From assembly GCA_031266025.1 (NCBI GenBank), contig JAISBV010000031.1:1-45946 (forward strand): 45,946 bases of DNA. The letters are read 5' to 3'. Position numbers and translations under genes: made by a program. The stretch is from Eubacteriales Family XIII. Incertae Sedis bacterium (GTDB lineage: Bacteria; Bacillota; Clostridia; Peptostreptococcales; Anaerovoracaceae). The notes below the pieces were generated by a model that was given only the letters and a program-made list of their open reading frames with translations, did not search any database and had not been told where the DNA came from. Positions 1 to 13,411 of this stretch are shown here, one piece after another (the stretch's first letter is position 1; the number at the start of each line of letters is the position of its first letter).

Positions 1-120
1 GCAATTTTGTGTTCCGGCAAGGCGCCGGGTTCCGCGAATACTTGTAGTATTCAAGGGTTCCGGCAACACGGCCGGGGTACAAAAGGGCAAGTCAAATGTA
101 TAGGTTATTTTCCGACAGAT
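1..120. repeat. Structured intergenic repeat R1, copy 1 (cut by window start)
   Basis: The core is a hairpin with GGGTTCCG on the 5' side, a GAATAC/GTATTC stem and GGGTTCCGGCAAC on the 3' side. It is flanked by an outer stem of T-rich (5') and A-rich (3') sequence with GGC/GCC. The right arm, read on the minus strand (CTGTCGGAAAATAAC), matches the terminal repeat of the complete copy at 8877-9034. The left arm is outside the window. No coding capacity is evident. Confidence 0.6.
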
Positions 121-172
121 CCTAAGTATCGAAAATGGCCGGATAATTGTCTTATCGGTGAACTGCAATCTG

Positions 173-340
173 TAGGCAACCTCCGAAAACTCCTGCAACA
201 CCCTCCGACGGTCTTTTTTCCACCGGTCGTCGTTGGCAGAACCCGCACGATACCAATGGGTATCGACGGAACCTGCCGCCTATCCCGGCGAAAAAAAATC
301 CTCGTCGGGAGGTCGTACATGGGTTTTCGGAGGTTGCCTA
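173..340. repeat. Palindromic element at the ispE 3' end with nested R1 core
   Basis: A perfect 18-bp inverted repeat bounds the element: 173-190 (TAGGCAACCTCCGAAAAC) and 323-340 (its exact complement). Inside, at about 228-290, sits the R1 core on the opposite strand to the copy at 1-120, with a GATACC/GGGTATC hairpin tip. The ispE stop codon (338-340) lies inside the right arm. The element therefore abuts or supplies the end of ispE, and its long stem may act as a transcript end or mRNA 3' structure. I saw no clean target duplication. Confidence 0.65.
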
Positions 341-1357
341 TAGCAATTCCGCCATATAAACGCATGTGTTTCCCGTGCGCGGGAATGTTCTGAACAAGGT
401 CTCGCAAGCAGAGCGATCACTGTACCACGCGAACACCGACGAACCGCTGCCGCTCATCAGAGCGCATTCCGCCGCGCTGTCCGCAGCGAGCGTTTCTTTG
501 ATATCCGCAATTTCAGGATACTCTTCTATAACGGAGATTTCAAGCACATTAATCATGTTTTTTCTTATTTTTCTGCGGTCGCCCGCGCCGAGAGCCGCCG
601 CAAGCTCATCGGTATCGGGCCTTTTCAATATGGCATCCGGGTCGAATCCCCCATAAACGGCGGCGGTCGATACGGATACGGCGGGCTTGACTATGAGCGC
701 GTAACCGCGAGGAGAAGGCAGCGGCGTCAGCTTTTCGCCCACGCCCTCGGCAAGGGCGCAAGAAGACACACTGTCCGAAAACAGGCCAAGCTCGCGATTC
801 AGCGCCGCTTGCCCCATAATGCAAAACGGAACGTCGGCGCCTATTCGAGAACCGAGTTCCATCAGCCTTTTCGTGCATGCGGAGGGGCTTTCCGACCCGA
901 ATGCGGCGCCGCGCCGCGTCAATATGTGAAAAAGGGCCAGAATTACTGCGGCCGCGTTGCCGCTGCCGCCTGCCAGACCGGCCGCAAGAGGTATTTTCTT
1001 TCGTAAATGTATGGCGACGCTTCCGCAAAACTGCGGAGCAAAAGTCTCTATAAAGACATTCGCCGCCCTTACCGCTATGTTGTCCTCTCCCGTCGGAAAG
1101 ACTTCGCCGCAGAACACAGGCGCATCCGCCGACAGCAATACGCGCGCGTCCGCGCCGCCCGGCCGTACGGAAACCCGTACGATATCAAACAAATCAACTT
1201 GTTGCATCACGGTTCGTATGCTGTGATACCCGTTGGGCAGTTTGCCGAGAATGTCAATGGACAAATTTATTTTTGCGTAAGACTTAATTTCGACTGTCGA
1301 AGAGTTTTTAAAACCTCGGCGTAACGCGGTATCTGTTATACTGTCATTCTGCCGCAT
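338..1357 (-). CDS. ispE: 4-diphosphocytidyl-2-C-methyl-D-erythritol kinase
   Basis: A cytoplasmic GHMP kinase that phosphorylates CDP-methylerythritol in the MEP route to isoprenoid precursors. The 339-residue product has the N-terminal AKINL motif (about 28-32), the glycine-rich ATP loop PLAAGLAGGSGNAAA (123-137), GADVPFC with the catalytic Asp (about 192) and a C-terminal MSGSGSS loop. The ATP loop reads GGSGN where the family usually has GGSSD. About 20 residues precede the conserved start region, which is longer than usual, and the start has only a weak purine-rich site, so the true start may lie downstream. It is the last gene of tadA-Ig protein-ispE. The stop codon lies within an inverted repeat. 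Confidence 0.93.
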   Translation of the reverse strand: MRQNDSITDTALRRGFKNSSTVEIKSYAKINLSIDILGKLPNGYHSIRTVMQQVDLFDIVRVSVRPGGADARVLLSADAPVFCGEVFPTGEDNIAVRAANVFIETFAPQFCGSVAIHLRKKIPLAAGLAGGSGNAAAVILALFHILTRRGAAFGSESPSACTKRLMELGSRIGADVPFCIMGQAALNRELGLFSDSVSSCALAEGVGEKLTPLPSPRGYALIVKPAVSVSTAAVYGGFDPDAILKRPDTDELAAALGAGDRRKIRKNMINVLEISVIEEYPEIADIKETLAADSAAECALMSGSGSSVFAWYSDRSACETLFRTFPRTGNTCVYMAELL

Positions 1358-1361
1358 AGCG

Positions 1362-2252
1362 CTACTTCTTCTTTTTTTTGCTTCCGGCGCTCTTGTTCTT
1401 GGGTTTCGTTGTACCTTTTGCCAAGCGCTCGGCCTCTTCGCGCGCCCTCTTCTCGGCGGCGGCTTTGCGTCCCGATTTGTAGCTGCTTCCCGCAGCCGAG
1501 ACCGGACGCGGCCCCTTCACGCGTTTTACACGGCGCCGGTCGACGTTTTCCGCCGTTTCGACGCCGTCCTTGACAGCGCTCTTATCATCGTTCCGGTCGC
1601 CTTTAGCGGCATTCTTCTTCGCGACTTTCTGTTTCTTTTTATCTTCCTGCGCGACGATATCCGTCACGTTCTTGCCCGTTTCCTTCGCTACTTTATACGG
1701 ATTCACCTTTTGCTTTTCATCCGAAGCCGCGCTCTTCTTCATTTGTCTGCGCATCGAAATCGTTGAAAACACTAACATGCCCGCGACCATAACGCCCATA
1801 ATCACCATATTGATAGTCATGTCCATAGATGAGTTGCGCGTACGGAATGTGATGGATTCGGGCGCGTCAAGCGTCGACCCGTCAAGCGCCTGCAGTTCCT
1901 GCGCTATCTCGAAGCGGTACTCCCTGTCCGAGCCCAGCCCGAGCTTTTCGTCCTCGGGTTCGGCTATTACGAGTATATAGTTCGGATCGGCGTCCGTATA
2001 AAGAACTTTAAGCGGCACCGCCTTTCCTTCATCGTCTATCAGCTTGAAGCAGCTTTCGTTCTGCTCGCGAAGTTCACGCGACGACACGTTGTTGTCAAAG
2101 AAAAGTTTGATGCCGAGATTGGCCGGAGGAGACGCATTGCTGCCCTCTTCGGGATAATTGTTAACAAGGTTCAGCCCTTCCGCAAAGCTCGGCGCCGTCG
2201 ACATAAAAAACGCCAAAATGATCGCAAAAATTATGCCGCCGGATTTTTTCAT
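1362..2252 (-). CDS. Secreted/membrane Ig-like (Big_5-type) protein with lysine-rich tail
   Basis: The 296-residue protein has a signal peptide (1-24), then an Ig-like domain of the type that starts with NNYPEEGSNASPP and ends with YRFEIAQELQALDG...ITFRTR (about 30-140). A single membrane helix follows (about 145-167), then a long basic, lysine/alanine-rich cytoplasmic tail ending in KKKKK. The domain resembles bacterial SbsA-type Ig-like domains found on cell-surface proteins; the job of this protein is unknown. The ATG overlaps the tadA stop by 4 bases (ATGA), so it is probably translationally coupled to tadA. ispE follows 4 bases after its stop. Confidence 0.75.
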   Translation of the reverse strand: MKKSGGIIFAIILAFFMSTAPSFAEGLNLVNNYPEEGSNASPPANLGIKLFFDNNVSSRELREQNESCFKLIDDEGKAVPLKVLYTDADPNYILVIAEPEDEKLGLGSDREYRFEIAQELQALDGSTLDAPESITFRTRNSSMDMTINMVIMGVMVAGMLVFSTISMRRQMKKSAASDEKQKVNPYKVAKETGKNVTDIVAQEDKKKQKVAKKNAAKGDRNDDKSAVKDGVETAENVDRRRVKRVKGPRPVSAAGSSYKSGRKAAAEKRAREEAERLAKGTTKPKNKSAGSKKKKK

Positions 2253-2773
2253 AGATGCTCGTCCTCCGAATACATACGCTTCTCAGCTCTGAGCCGCGCA
2301 AAAAATTCCTTTATAATATGTTCGCATTCATCACGCAGAACGCCTGTCTCCAAATCAACGCGATGGTTCAGCCTGTCGTCCCAAAGCAGATTGCGCAGGG
2401 ATACGCAAGCGCCTCCTTTGACGTTCAGCGCCCCTATGTATACCTTATCAACGCGCGCCAAAACGAGCGCTCCGGCGCACATTGCGCAAGGCTCAGTCGT
2501 CACGTACATACGGCAGTCCGTGAGCCGCCAAGCGCCGAGCGTCTTTGCCGCCTGTTTTATCGCCTCAATCTCGGCATGAGCCGTAGGATCCTTTTCGGTC
2601 TCCGTCCTGTTACGTCCGCGGCCTATAATAAGCCCGTCCTTTTCAACGACGGCGCCGATCGGTATCTCTCCCGCTTCTGCGGCCTTCGCGGCCTCGCTCA
2701 AAGCTTCGCGCATAAAGACAGCTTCGGCGCAAGTCGCCGCTGCGTTCCGGTCACATTCGTGTTCCCGCTCCAT
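2249..2773 (-). CDS. tadA: tRNA-specific adenosine deaminase
   Basis: A zinc deaminase that converts the wobble adenosine A34 of tRNA-Arg(ACG) to inosine. The 174-residue protein carries the zinc and proton-shuttle motif HAE (66-68) and PCAMC (95-99), with the family TEPCAMCAGAL signature. The ATG at 2773 has a GGAG site about 8 bases upstream, giving about 20 residues more than typical homologues; an internal Met at residue 21 is the alternative. It is first in a three-gene operon with the Ig-like protein and ispE. An intergenic repeat (R2) separates it from the upstream eno. Confidence 0.95.
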   Translation of the reverse strand: MEREHECDRNAAATCAEAVFMREALSEAAKAAEAGEIPIGAVVEKDGLIIGRGRNRTETEKDPTAHAEIEAIKQAAKTLGAWRLTDCRMYVTTEPCAMCAGALVLARVDKVYIGALNVKGGACVSLRNLLWDDRLNHRVDLETGVLRDECEHIIKEFFARLRAEKRMYSEDEHL

Positions 2774-2876
2774 AACACAGTCTCCGTATAACGCGATTCT
2801 TGCCGCGCAATGTATAATAATATCACACAGGCCCTCTTATGGCAAGCTCTATATTTTGTTGTTGTTCAAAATGATA

Positions 2877-3045
2877 TTGTTCAAAAGTTTAATCAAGACT
2901 ACTCAAACGCCGCGTCAGTTTTGTTCAGATCGGGTTCTGCCGGCGGTTTTGGCCCCCGGAGCGTACTTGAAGCTACGTGAGGAGACCAATAACCGACGGC
3001 AGGTTCCGAGATGTCAAAAATGGCGTGGTGTTTGAGTAGTTACAT
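2877..3045. repeat. Intergenic repeat R2, copy A
   Basis: The termini are inverted repeats: GACTACTCAAACGCCGCG at 2897-2914 and, complementary, CGTGGTGTTTGAGTAGTTA at about 3024-3042. The left arm extends outward as TTGTTCAAAAGTTTAATCAA, a sequence shared with copy C (19742-19772). The interior (2930-3010) forms an imperfect stem, GGGTTCTGCCG against CGGCAGGTTCCG, reusing the words of the R1 core in swapped order. It lies between the 3' end of eno and the 5' end of tadA. Confidence 0.7.
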
Positions 3046-3047
3046 TA

Positions 3048-5158
<2,111 letters not shown>

Positions 5159-5162
5159 CTCG

Positions 5163-6355
5163 CTATTCTCCTTTGTCCGGTATGACGGCGATACCCGGCA
5201 GCGTTCTGCCTTCGAGGAATTCCAACGAAGCGCCGCCGCCTGTTGATATGTGCGTCATCTTGTCTCCGAAGCCGAACTGTTCAACGGCCGCCGCGGAATC
5301 GCCGCCGCCTATGACGGTCACGGCGCCGCTGCTTGCGAGAGCTGACGCGACGGCTTTGGTGCCTTCGGCGAAACTTGGCATTTCAAAGACGCCCATCGGG
5401 CCGTTCCATATGACGGTTCCCGCTGATTTTATAATCCGAGCGAACATTTCCGCGCTCTTGGGCCCTATGTCAAGCCCCATGCGATCCGCGGGTATATCGT
5501 CCGCGTCATAATACGCCGACTCGGCGTCGTTGTCGAAAGCCGCAGCCGCTTTTACGTCTATAGGAAGCACGAGAGCGACGCCCTTTTCTTTTGCGGTTTT
5601 TTCGAGCGACGCAGCCAAGGCGATGTTTTTTTCATCCAAGATCGACGCGCCGATCTCGTAGCCTCTCGCCTTAAAAAACGTATAGGCCATGCCGCCGCCT
5701 ATAAGCAGACTGTCTACCTTTGTCAGAAGATTTTCTATGACGGGTATCTTGTCGCCCACCTTGGCGCCGCCCAAAACGGCGACGAGAGGACGCTTTGGAT
5801 GCTCGACCGCATCGCCGAGGAATTTAACCTCTTTCTCGATCAGAAAGCCTGATACCGCAGGCAACAGGTCAGCGATGCCGGCCGTGGAAGCGTGAGCCCT
5901 GTGCGCCGTTCCGAACGCGTCGTTGACCCATATATCGGCAAGTCCGGCCAATTCCTTTGCAAAATCCGCGCCGTTCTTCGTTTCTTCCTTGCGAAAGCGC
6001 AAGTTTTCAAGAAGCATTACTTGGCCTTGCTCGAGCCCCGCAGCCGCGGCCCGAACTTCGTCGTCCACAACCGCGGGCGAAGCGGCAAACAGCACGTCAC
6101 GGCCCAGATGCGCCGAAAGACTCTCCGCGACGGGTCGCAACGTATATTTCATATCAACCTCGCCGTCCGGTCTGCCCATATGCGACATGAGTATCGTCTT
6201 CGCGCCTTGTTCCGTCAGATACCGTATCGTGGGCAATGCGCCCACTATGCGCGTTTCATCGGTTATTTTACCGTCCGAGTCTGTCGGAACGTTGAAATCG
6301 CAGCGAACAATTACGCGCTTGCCGGTTACGTCTATATCCCTCACAGTTCGTTTCA

Positions 6356-6356
<1 letters not shown>
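5163..6356 (-). CDS. pgk: Phosphoglycerate kinase
   Basis: Transfers phosphate from 1,3-bisphosphoglycerate to ADP. I chose the ATG at 6356 because it gives [10 protein letters not shown] and 397 residues, the usual family length; a longer reading frame upstream is only overlap with gap. The family motif RCDFNVP lies near residue 20, [15 protein letters not shown] forms the nucleotide-binding region, and [13 protein letters not shown] lies near the C-terminus. Its start overlaps the gap stop by one base (TAATG), a strong sign of translational coupling. Confidence 0.97.
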
Positions 6357-8858
<2,502 letters not shown>

Positions 8859-8876
8859 AATACACCTCGCCGGTAA

Positions 8877-9034
8877 GGCTCTGTGAAAAAATAACATGCT
8901 CGGATTGCGCAGGATTTTTTTCGTCGGGCGAGGCGGTGGGTTCCGTTGATACTCAGCAGTATCAACGGGTTCCGCCAACAAAGCCCAACGAAAAAAAGAC
9001 AAGCAAGATGTGTAAGTTATTTTTTTACAGTGCC
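8877..9034. repeat. Structured intergenic repeat R1, complete copy
   Basis: Imperfect 19-bp inverted termini: 8877-8895 (GGCTCTGTGAAAAAATAAC) and 9016-9034 (complement of GGCACTGTAAAAAAATAAC). Inside is a long nested hairpin: TTTTTTTCG/CGAAAAAAA, GGGC/GCCC, GGCGG/CCGCC, a conserved internal loop carrying GGTT on both sides, CCG/CGG, then GATAC/GTATC at the tip. It lies between the SEC-C gene and rpoN. Any rpoN promoter must be in or near it. Confidence 0.7.
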
Positions 9035-9083
9035 TAAAAGCCGCGAAATCAAACCCCGCCGTCCGCGTCCGGGAGAAAAACGG

Positions 9084-9587
9084 TCAATCCGCAGTCGCGC
9101 CGCAACACTTCTTGTACTTCTTGCCGCTGCCGCACGGACAAGGATCATTTCTTCCGGTAGTCTTGCCTTTTATCACGGTTCCGGCCTTTCGCTGCTCCTT
9201 CGCGATTTCTTCGCGCCTTTCCGCGCTGAGTACGGCGTCCCACTCAGGCAACCCGTAAAGATGCTCTGCTTTGGCGGCGCGCATATTGAAGTACAATTTT
9301 TCGACGTCTACAGAAAGCTTAATATGCGATTCTTCCGTCATGTTCTCGATTTCTATCGGTTTTTTCAAGCTCGTCAAAACGCCGTCCAAAAAACCCATGA
9401 ACAGCACGCAATCCGCGTCGTATAAATCCGCAAGTTCCTTGAAACTCCCCTCCGCGATCTTTTTTGGCGCCTTGAGTATCGCGCTGTAAATCCGCGTTTC
9501 CGTCCGGCTGTATTCGTCCCAGAATGCAGGGAATGTCGTCTTTGTTTGATTTTCTGTTAATTTTTTCCAATCATTGAACAGGCTCAT
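9084..9587 (-). CDS. SEC-C motif (zinc-binding) protein
   Basis: The 167-residue protein ends in [19 protein letters not shown], the SEC-C zinc-binding motif also found at the C-terminus of SecA and in many small stand-alone proteins. The first 140 residues have no domain I can name; they are mostly helical and acidic/basic mixed. An AGGAG site about 10 bases upstream supports the start at 9587. It lies between hom and rpoN on the same strand, 48 bases after hom. A function cannot be assigned beyond zinc binding. Confidence 0.8.
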   Translation of the reverse strand: MSLFNDWKKLTENQTKTTFPAFWDEYSRTETRIYSAILKAPKKIAEGSFKELADLYDADCVLFMGFLDGVLTSLKKPIEIENMTEESHIKLSVDVEKLYFNMRAAKAEHLYGLPEWDAVLSAERREEIAKEQRKAGTVIKGKTTGRNDPCPCGSGKKYKKCCGATAD

Positions 9588-9635
9588 TGGGCAAAATCTC
9601 CTATCACGGTCGTTTCACTCGCGTTTACCGATAAA

Positions 9636-10607
9636 CTATCGCAAAACGGCGCGCGCGATCTCTATTACATCGCCCATAACCGCGCTGCCTGTGGGAAGCG
9701 GGCCGGCGCCCTTGCCGTAAAACATCAACTCGCCTACGGCGTTTCCTTTTACGAATATAGCGTTGAACTCATTGCGCACGCCCGCCAAAGGATGATCGTT
9801 TGGCACGAATGTGGGTTTTATGCTGTATTCGATATCGTTCCCCCGCTTTTTGACCGAGGCTATCAGCTTGATCTTGCCGCCGTCGACCGCCGCCGTCTCA
9901 ATATCACGCATCGTAAGCTTCGTGATCCCTTCTGTGGGTATATTCTCCGGCGGAACGCGTCTGCCGAAGGCCAATGATATCAATATAGACAGCTTGTTCG
10001 CCACATCATGTCCCTCAACGTCCGCCGTGGGATCCGCTTCCGCGAAGCCCCGATCCTGCGCCGCCTTCAGCGCCGAATCATATGAGAGTCCGTTTTCCTC
10101 CATCTGTGTCAGTATGTAATTCGTGGTTCCGTTCAATATACCGCGTATCTCTTCGTACTCATTTGCCAAGAGCGGCGCGGTCAAAGCGGTTAATATGGGA
10201 ATACCGCCGCCGACGCTCGCCTCAAAGCGAAACATTACGCTATTTGAACGCGCCGCGTTCGTCAGCTTGTCGAAATTCGCCGCAACAGCCGCTTTATTGG
10301 CCGTTACGACGTGCTTACCGTTATTCATGGCGGTCAGCATAAAACCCGTAGCCGGCTCTATGCCGCCCAAGAGTTCGATCACAACATCAATATCGGGTGA
10401 TTCCAATATATCGGAAGGCTCCTGAGTGAACTGTTCGGGGAGTACGCGCACATCGCGCTTACGCGCGAGGTCTTTCTCCAATATCTTCACAATGGTAAGC
10501 TCGGCGCCGGTATTGGCCGTAATGAGAGCTTTGTTCATCTCAAGGGTCTTGTATGTTCCCGTGCCGATATTGCCCATACCGAGCAGCCCTATCCTGATCT
10601 GTTTCAT
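9636..10607 (-). CDS. hom: Homoserine dehydrogenase lacking the ACT domain
   Basis: Reduces aspartate semialdehyde to homoserine for threonine and methionine synthesis. The ATG at 10607 follows AAGGAG and begins MKQIRIGLLGMGNIGTGTY, the NAD(P)-binding loop; upstream frame extension has no support. The 323-residue protein has the catalytic segment with EGHDVANKLSILISLAFG but stops after the catalytic domain (GDVIEIARAVLR). Most Firmicute homologues are about 400-430 residues and carry a C-terminal ACT regulatory domain. This short form is therefore expected to escape threonine feedback through ACT. No thrB, thrC or lysC lies nearby. Confidence 0.92.
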   Translation of the reverse strand: MKQIRIGLLGMGNIGTGTYKTLEMNKALITANTGAELTIVKILEKDLARKRDVRVLPEQFTQEPSDILESPDIDVVIELLGGIEPATGFMLTAMNNGKHVVTANKAAVAANFDKLTNAARSNSVMFRFEASVGGGIPILTALTAPLLANEYEEIRGILNGTTNYILTQMEENGLSYDSALKAAQDRGFAEADPTADVEGHDVANKLSILISLAFGRRVPPENIPTEGITKLTMRDIETAAVDGGKIKLIASVKKRGNDIEYSIKPTFVPNDHPLAGVRNEFNAIFVKGNAVGELMFYGKGAGPLPTGSAVMGDVIEIARAVLR

Positions 10608-10699
10608 GTAATACTCCTTGCACAATTTGAACGACGGGCAATGTGCGTTCGCCCGCCGCCGAAAATATTGCCGCATACCAAACCGCACCCTTGTGGTTT

Positions 10700-10727
10700 A
10701 TTGTACCATAAATGCGAAGCAAAGCAA
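10700..10727 (-). promoter_or_regulatory. Candidate promoter of hom
   Basis: On the minus strand TTGCTT (10727-10722), a 16-base spacer and TACAAT (10705-10700) lie about 95 bases upstream of the hom start. The -35 box is only fair. The rest of the 10608-10969 gap holds this promoter, the promoter of the divergent aminopeptidase and an 18-base word repeated elsewhere (10746-10763); I see no gene in it. Confidence 0.4.
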
Positions 10728-10902
10728 AGTCATTTATAACGCTTCGCGGATTTTTTCCGGCTGTTTGTTACACTTCACAGGTATGCCGCGAACTAAGATA
10801 TAAAAACGAAGTGCTGTGTTCTCCGCCTACGGATTGCGTGAGACATCTTTGTTTCCGTATATAAAAGTTAAAATATTCCAACCGCCGTCATGCTTATGAG
10901 TG

Positions 10903-10931
10903 TTGAAAACTTGGCTTGCCGGTGATATACT
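10903..10931 (+). promoter_or_regulatory. Sigma-A-type promoter of the M29 aminopeptidase
   Basis: TTGAAA (10903-10908), an exact 17-base spacer and TATACT (10926-10931) lie about 38 bases before the start codon. An AAAAGGAG ribosome binding site follows at 10953-10960. This is one of the cleanest promoters in the window. Confidence 0.75.
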
Positions 10932-10969
10932 CTTCATAAAACACGTCAAATTAAAAGGAGATATGTATC

Positions 10970-12079
10970 ATGGATGAAAGATTGAATAAACTCTCACAGG
11001 TGTTGGTCGGCTATTCGTGCGATGTGCAAAAGGGCGAAAGGGTTCTAGTCTCCTACGAGGGCGAGCCCTGCAAGCCGCTGATCCGCCGAATCATAAAAGA
11101 CGTCTACAAAGCGGGAGGTCTGCCGTTCGCGGAGATACGCGACTCGTCGATAACGAGGGAAATACTGCTTGGCTGCGAGGAAGGACAGATCGACTTTATG
11201 AAGGAATATCAGCTTGCCCAAATGAAGGGCATCGACGCGTATATAGCCGTTCGCGGCGGTCTTAACAGCTCCGAGCTCGCCGATATACCGCCGGACAAGC
11301 TGAATATGTACAACAGGGGTCTGCGGCCCGTGCTTGATTATCGCGTCAATCACACGAAATGGGTCGTGCTGCGTTATCCGAACGATTCCATGGCGCAGCT
11401 CTCGGGCATGAGTCTCGAAGGCTTCGAAAACTTCTACTTCGACGTATGCACGCTCGATTACGGCAAGATGTCCAAGGCCATGGATCCGCTCGTCGATCTG
11501 ATGAATCGCACGGACAATGTGCGCGTAAAGGGCCCCGGAACGGATTTGACATTTTCGATAAAGGATATACCCGCCATAAAGTGCTCCGGGGAAAAGAACA
11601 TCCCGGACGGCGAAGTTTATACCGCACCCGTCAGGAATTCAATGAACGGCGTTATTTCATACAACACGCTGTCCGAGGAACAGGGCTTTACATTTGACGA
11701 CATCGTTTTCGAGATCGAAAACGGAAAGATCGTGAAAGCCGGCGCAAACAACACGGAACGAATAAACGAGCTGCTCGATACGGATGAGGGCGCGCGCTTT
11801 TTCGGCGAATTCGCGCTCGGCGTGAATCCTTACGTGCTGAAGCCCATGAAAGACACGCTGTTCGACGAAAAGATAGCCGGCAGCTTTCACCTCACGCCGG
11901 GCGCGGCTTATGAGGACGCGTTCAACGGCAACAAATCCGCCGTACACTGGGATCTCGTTATGATACAGCGGCCGGATTACGGCGGCGGCGAGATTTGGTT
12001 CGACGGCGTCTTAGTGCGCAAAGACGGGCTGTTCGTATTGCCGGAGCTTGAATGCCTGAATCCGGACAATTTGAAGTGA
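10970..12079 (+). CDS. M29-family (thermophilic type) aminopeptidase
   Basis: A cytoplasmic metallo-aminopeptidase of the AmpS/PepS/aminopeptidase T family that removes N-terminal residues from peptides. The 369-residue protein shows the family stretches EKNIPDGEVYTAPVRNS (around 205), GEFALGVNP (around 280), HLTPGAAYEDAFNG (around 304) and HWDLVMIQRP, which hold the metal-binding His, Glu and Asp residues. AAAAGGAG lies 9 bases upstream. It is a single-gene unit, divergent from hom and convergent with deoB, with a palindromic repeat in the gap after it. Substrate range cannot be told from sequence. Confidence 0.92.
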   Translation: MDERLNKLSQVLVGYSCDVQKGERVLVSYEGEPCKPLIRRIIKDVYKAGGLPFAEIRDSSITREILLGCEEGQIDFMKEYQLAQMKGIDAYIAVRGGLNSSELADIPPDKLNMYNRGLRPVLDYRVNHTKWVVLRYPNDSMAQLSGMSLEGFENFYFDVCTLDYGKMSKAMDPLVDLMNRTDNVRVKGPGTDLTFSIKDIPAIKCSGEKNIPDGEVYTAPVRNSMNGVISYNTLSEEQGFTFDDIVFEIENGKIVKAGANNTERINELLDTDEGARFFGEFALGVNPYVLKPMKDTLFDEKIAGSFHLTPGAAYEDAFNGNKSAVHWDLVMIQRPDYGGGEIWFDGVLVRKDGLFVLPELECLNPDNLK

Positions 12080-12104
12080 TTTATTTCATTAGTTCATCTT
12101 CCGG

Positions 12105-12131
12105 GTCATTCCGGGACAAGCCCGGAATGAC
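12105..12131. repeat. REP-like palindrome / likely bidirectional terminator
   Basis: A perfect 11-bp inverted repeat, GTCATTCCGGG and its complement, with a 5-base ACAAG loop. It lies between the convergent ends of the aminopeptidase and deoB genes. The same palindrome with different loops sits inside both MITEs (28237-28263 and 31948-31974). Confidence 0.65.
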
Positions 12132-12134
12132 GGG

Positions 12135-13301
12135 CTATTTCAGTATCTCCGCAAGAAAGCTCGTTCCGAGAGTAAGAGGCGCGACGCTCAGGGCCTCGGC
12201 CGCCGTTGCGCCTATGTCGGCAAACGTATTCCTGACGCCGAGATCGACAGGTTTCACGTTCTTGCCGTAAAGAAGAGCCGGCACGGCCTCGCGCGTGTGA
12301 TCCCAACCGCTGTGCACGGGGTCGTTGCCGTGGTCGGCGCACAGTATCATGATCTCATCGTCCGAAAGCGCCGACATAAGCTCCGGCAACCGCGCGTCAA
12401 ATTCCGCAAGCGCGGCGCCGTAGCCTGCGGGATCGCGCCTGTGCCCGAACTTCGAGTCGAAATCCACTAAATTCGTGAAGATGAGACCGCTGAAATCACG
12501 CATGAGCGCCGCCAATGTCTTGTCCACTCCGTCCATGTTGTTATCCGTGTGAACGGATTCCGTTATGCCTTGCGCGTTGAATATATCGCTGATCTTGCCC
12601 ACGGCAAAGACCGTCATGCCGGTCTCTTTCACGCGGTCAAGAAGCGTCGGGCCGCTCGGCGGCACAGCGTAGTCCTTCCTGTCGGACGTCCTGATTCTTT
12701 TGCCGTTTTCGATTACATAAGGTCTCGCTATAACGCGGCCGGTGGACAACTCGCCTATTAGCATTTCGCGTGCGATGCGGCATATCTCATAAAGCCGCTC
12801 GAGCGGTATGATCGCTGTATTGGCGGCGATTTGGAATACGCTGTCCGCCGATGTATAGACTATGGGTCTGCCTGTACGCTCGTGCTCGGGGCCGAGTTCT
12901 TCGATGATCACGGTGCCGGACGCGGCGTAATTGCCAAGGGTTTCCGCGCCTATGCGCTGCTCGAATTCCCGTATGAAATCGTCGGGAAAGCGCTCGCGCG
13001 TTTTGAACGGAATTTCGGTGAGCAGTCCGGCTATCTCCAGGTGGCCCGTGATCGTGTCCTTGCCGGGCGAGACTTCATTGAGACGGGCGTAAGCGCCGCG
13101 CGGCGATTTTGTGCGCGACCGCCCGCCGGCCGCGCCGCGTATATTGCAAAGACCGAGCGACATCAGGTTCGGTATCGCAAGCCCCGGCGTTGCCTCGAGG
13201 ATGTGCAGCAAGGTGTCGGCGCCCGCGTCTCCGTAACTTTCGGCGTCCGGCAGCGCGCCTATTCCGAGACTGTCCATTACTATTATTGTTACCCTTTTCA
13301 T
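12135..13301 (-). CDS. deoB: Phosphopentomutase
   Basis: Interconverts ribose (or deoxyribose) 1-phosphate and 5-phosphate in nucleoside salvage. With the ATG at 13301 (GAGGT upstream) it is 388 residues, the family norm. It has the metal-binding start MDSLGIGALPDA, the alkaline-phosphatase-superfamily stretch CADHGNDP and GWDHTREAVPALLYG near the C-terminus. The frame remains open a few codons upstream into the R2 repeat, but that part lacks a binding site. No nucleoside phosphorylase or deoC lies beside it; the upstream neighbour is a separate operon. Confidence 0.96.
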   Translation of the reverse strand: MKRVTIIVMDSLGIGALPDAESYGDAGADTLLHILEATPGLAIPNLMSLGLCNIRGAAGGRSRTKSPRGAYARLNEVSPGKDTITGHLEIAGLLTEIPFKTRERFPDDFIREFEQRIGAETLGNYAASGTVIIEELGPEHERTGRPIVYTSADSVFQIAANTAIIPLERLYEICRIAREMLIGELSTGRVIARPYVIENGKRIRTSDRKDYAVPPSGPTLLDRVKETGMTVFAVGKISDIFNAQGITESVHTDNNMDGVDKTLAALMRDFSGLIFTNLVDFDSKFGHRRDPAGYGAALAEFDARLPELMSALSDDEIMILCADHGNDPVHSGWDHTREAVPALLYGKNVKPVDLGVRNTFADIGATAAEALSVAPLTLGTSFLAEILK

Positions 13302-13316
13302 TTTTACCTCTATGTT

Positions 13317-13402
13317 GTAACTACCCAAACCCCACTCTGTTTTTACCCGTTCGCAAGCTTCGGATAAAACTGACGCGGCGTTTGAGCAGTCTTGATTTAA
13401 GC
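13317..13402. repeat. Intergenic repeat R2, copy B (short form)
   Basis: Left arm AACTACCCAAACCCCAC (13319-13335) and right arm GCGGCGTTTGAGCAGTC (13375-13391) are inverted. The right arm continues CTTGATTTAAG as in copy C. The core is a stem, TTTTACCCG against CGGATAAAA. The orientation is opposite to copy A. It lies between the 3' end of the metallophosphoesterase gene and the 5' end of deoB. Confidence 0.7.
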
Positions 13403-13411
13403 AGTAATCGT

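Noticed and set aside
8859-9002. N-terminal extension of RpoN by 48 residues
   Set aside because: The extension reads through the R1 repeat, while the ATG at 8858 has a good binding site and begins the normal sigma-54 N-terminus.
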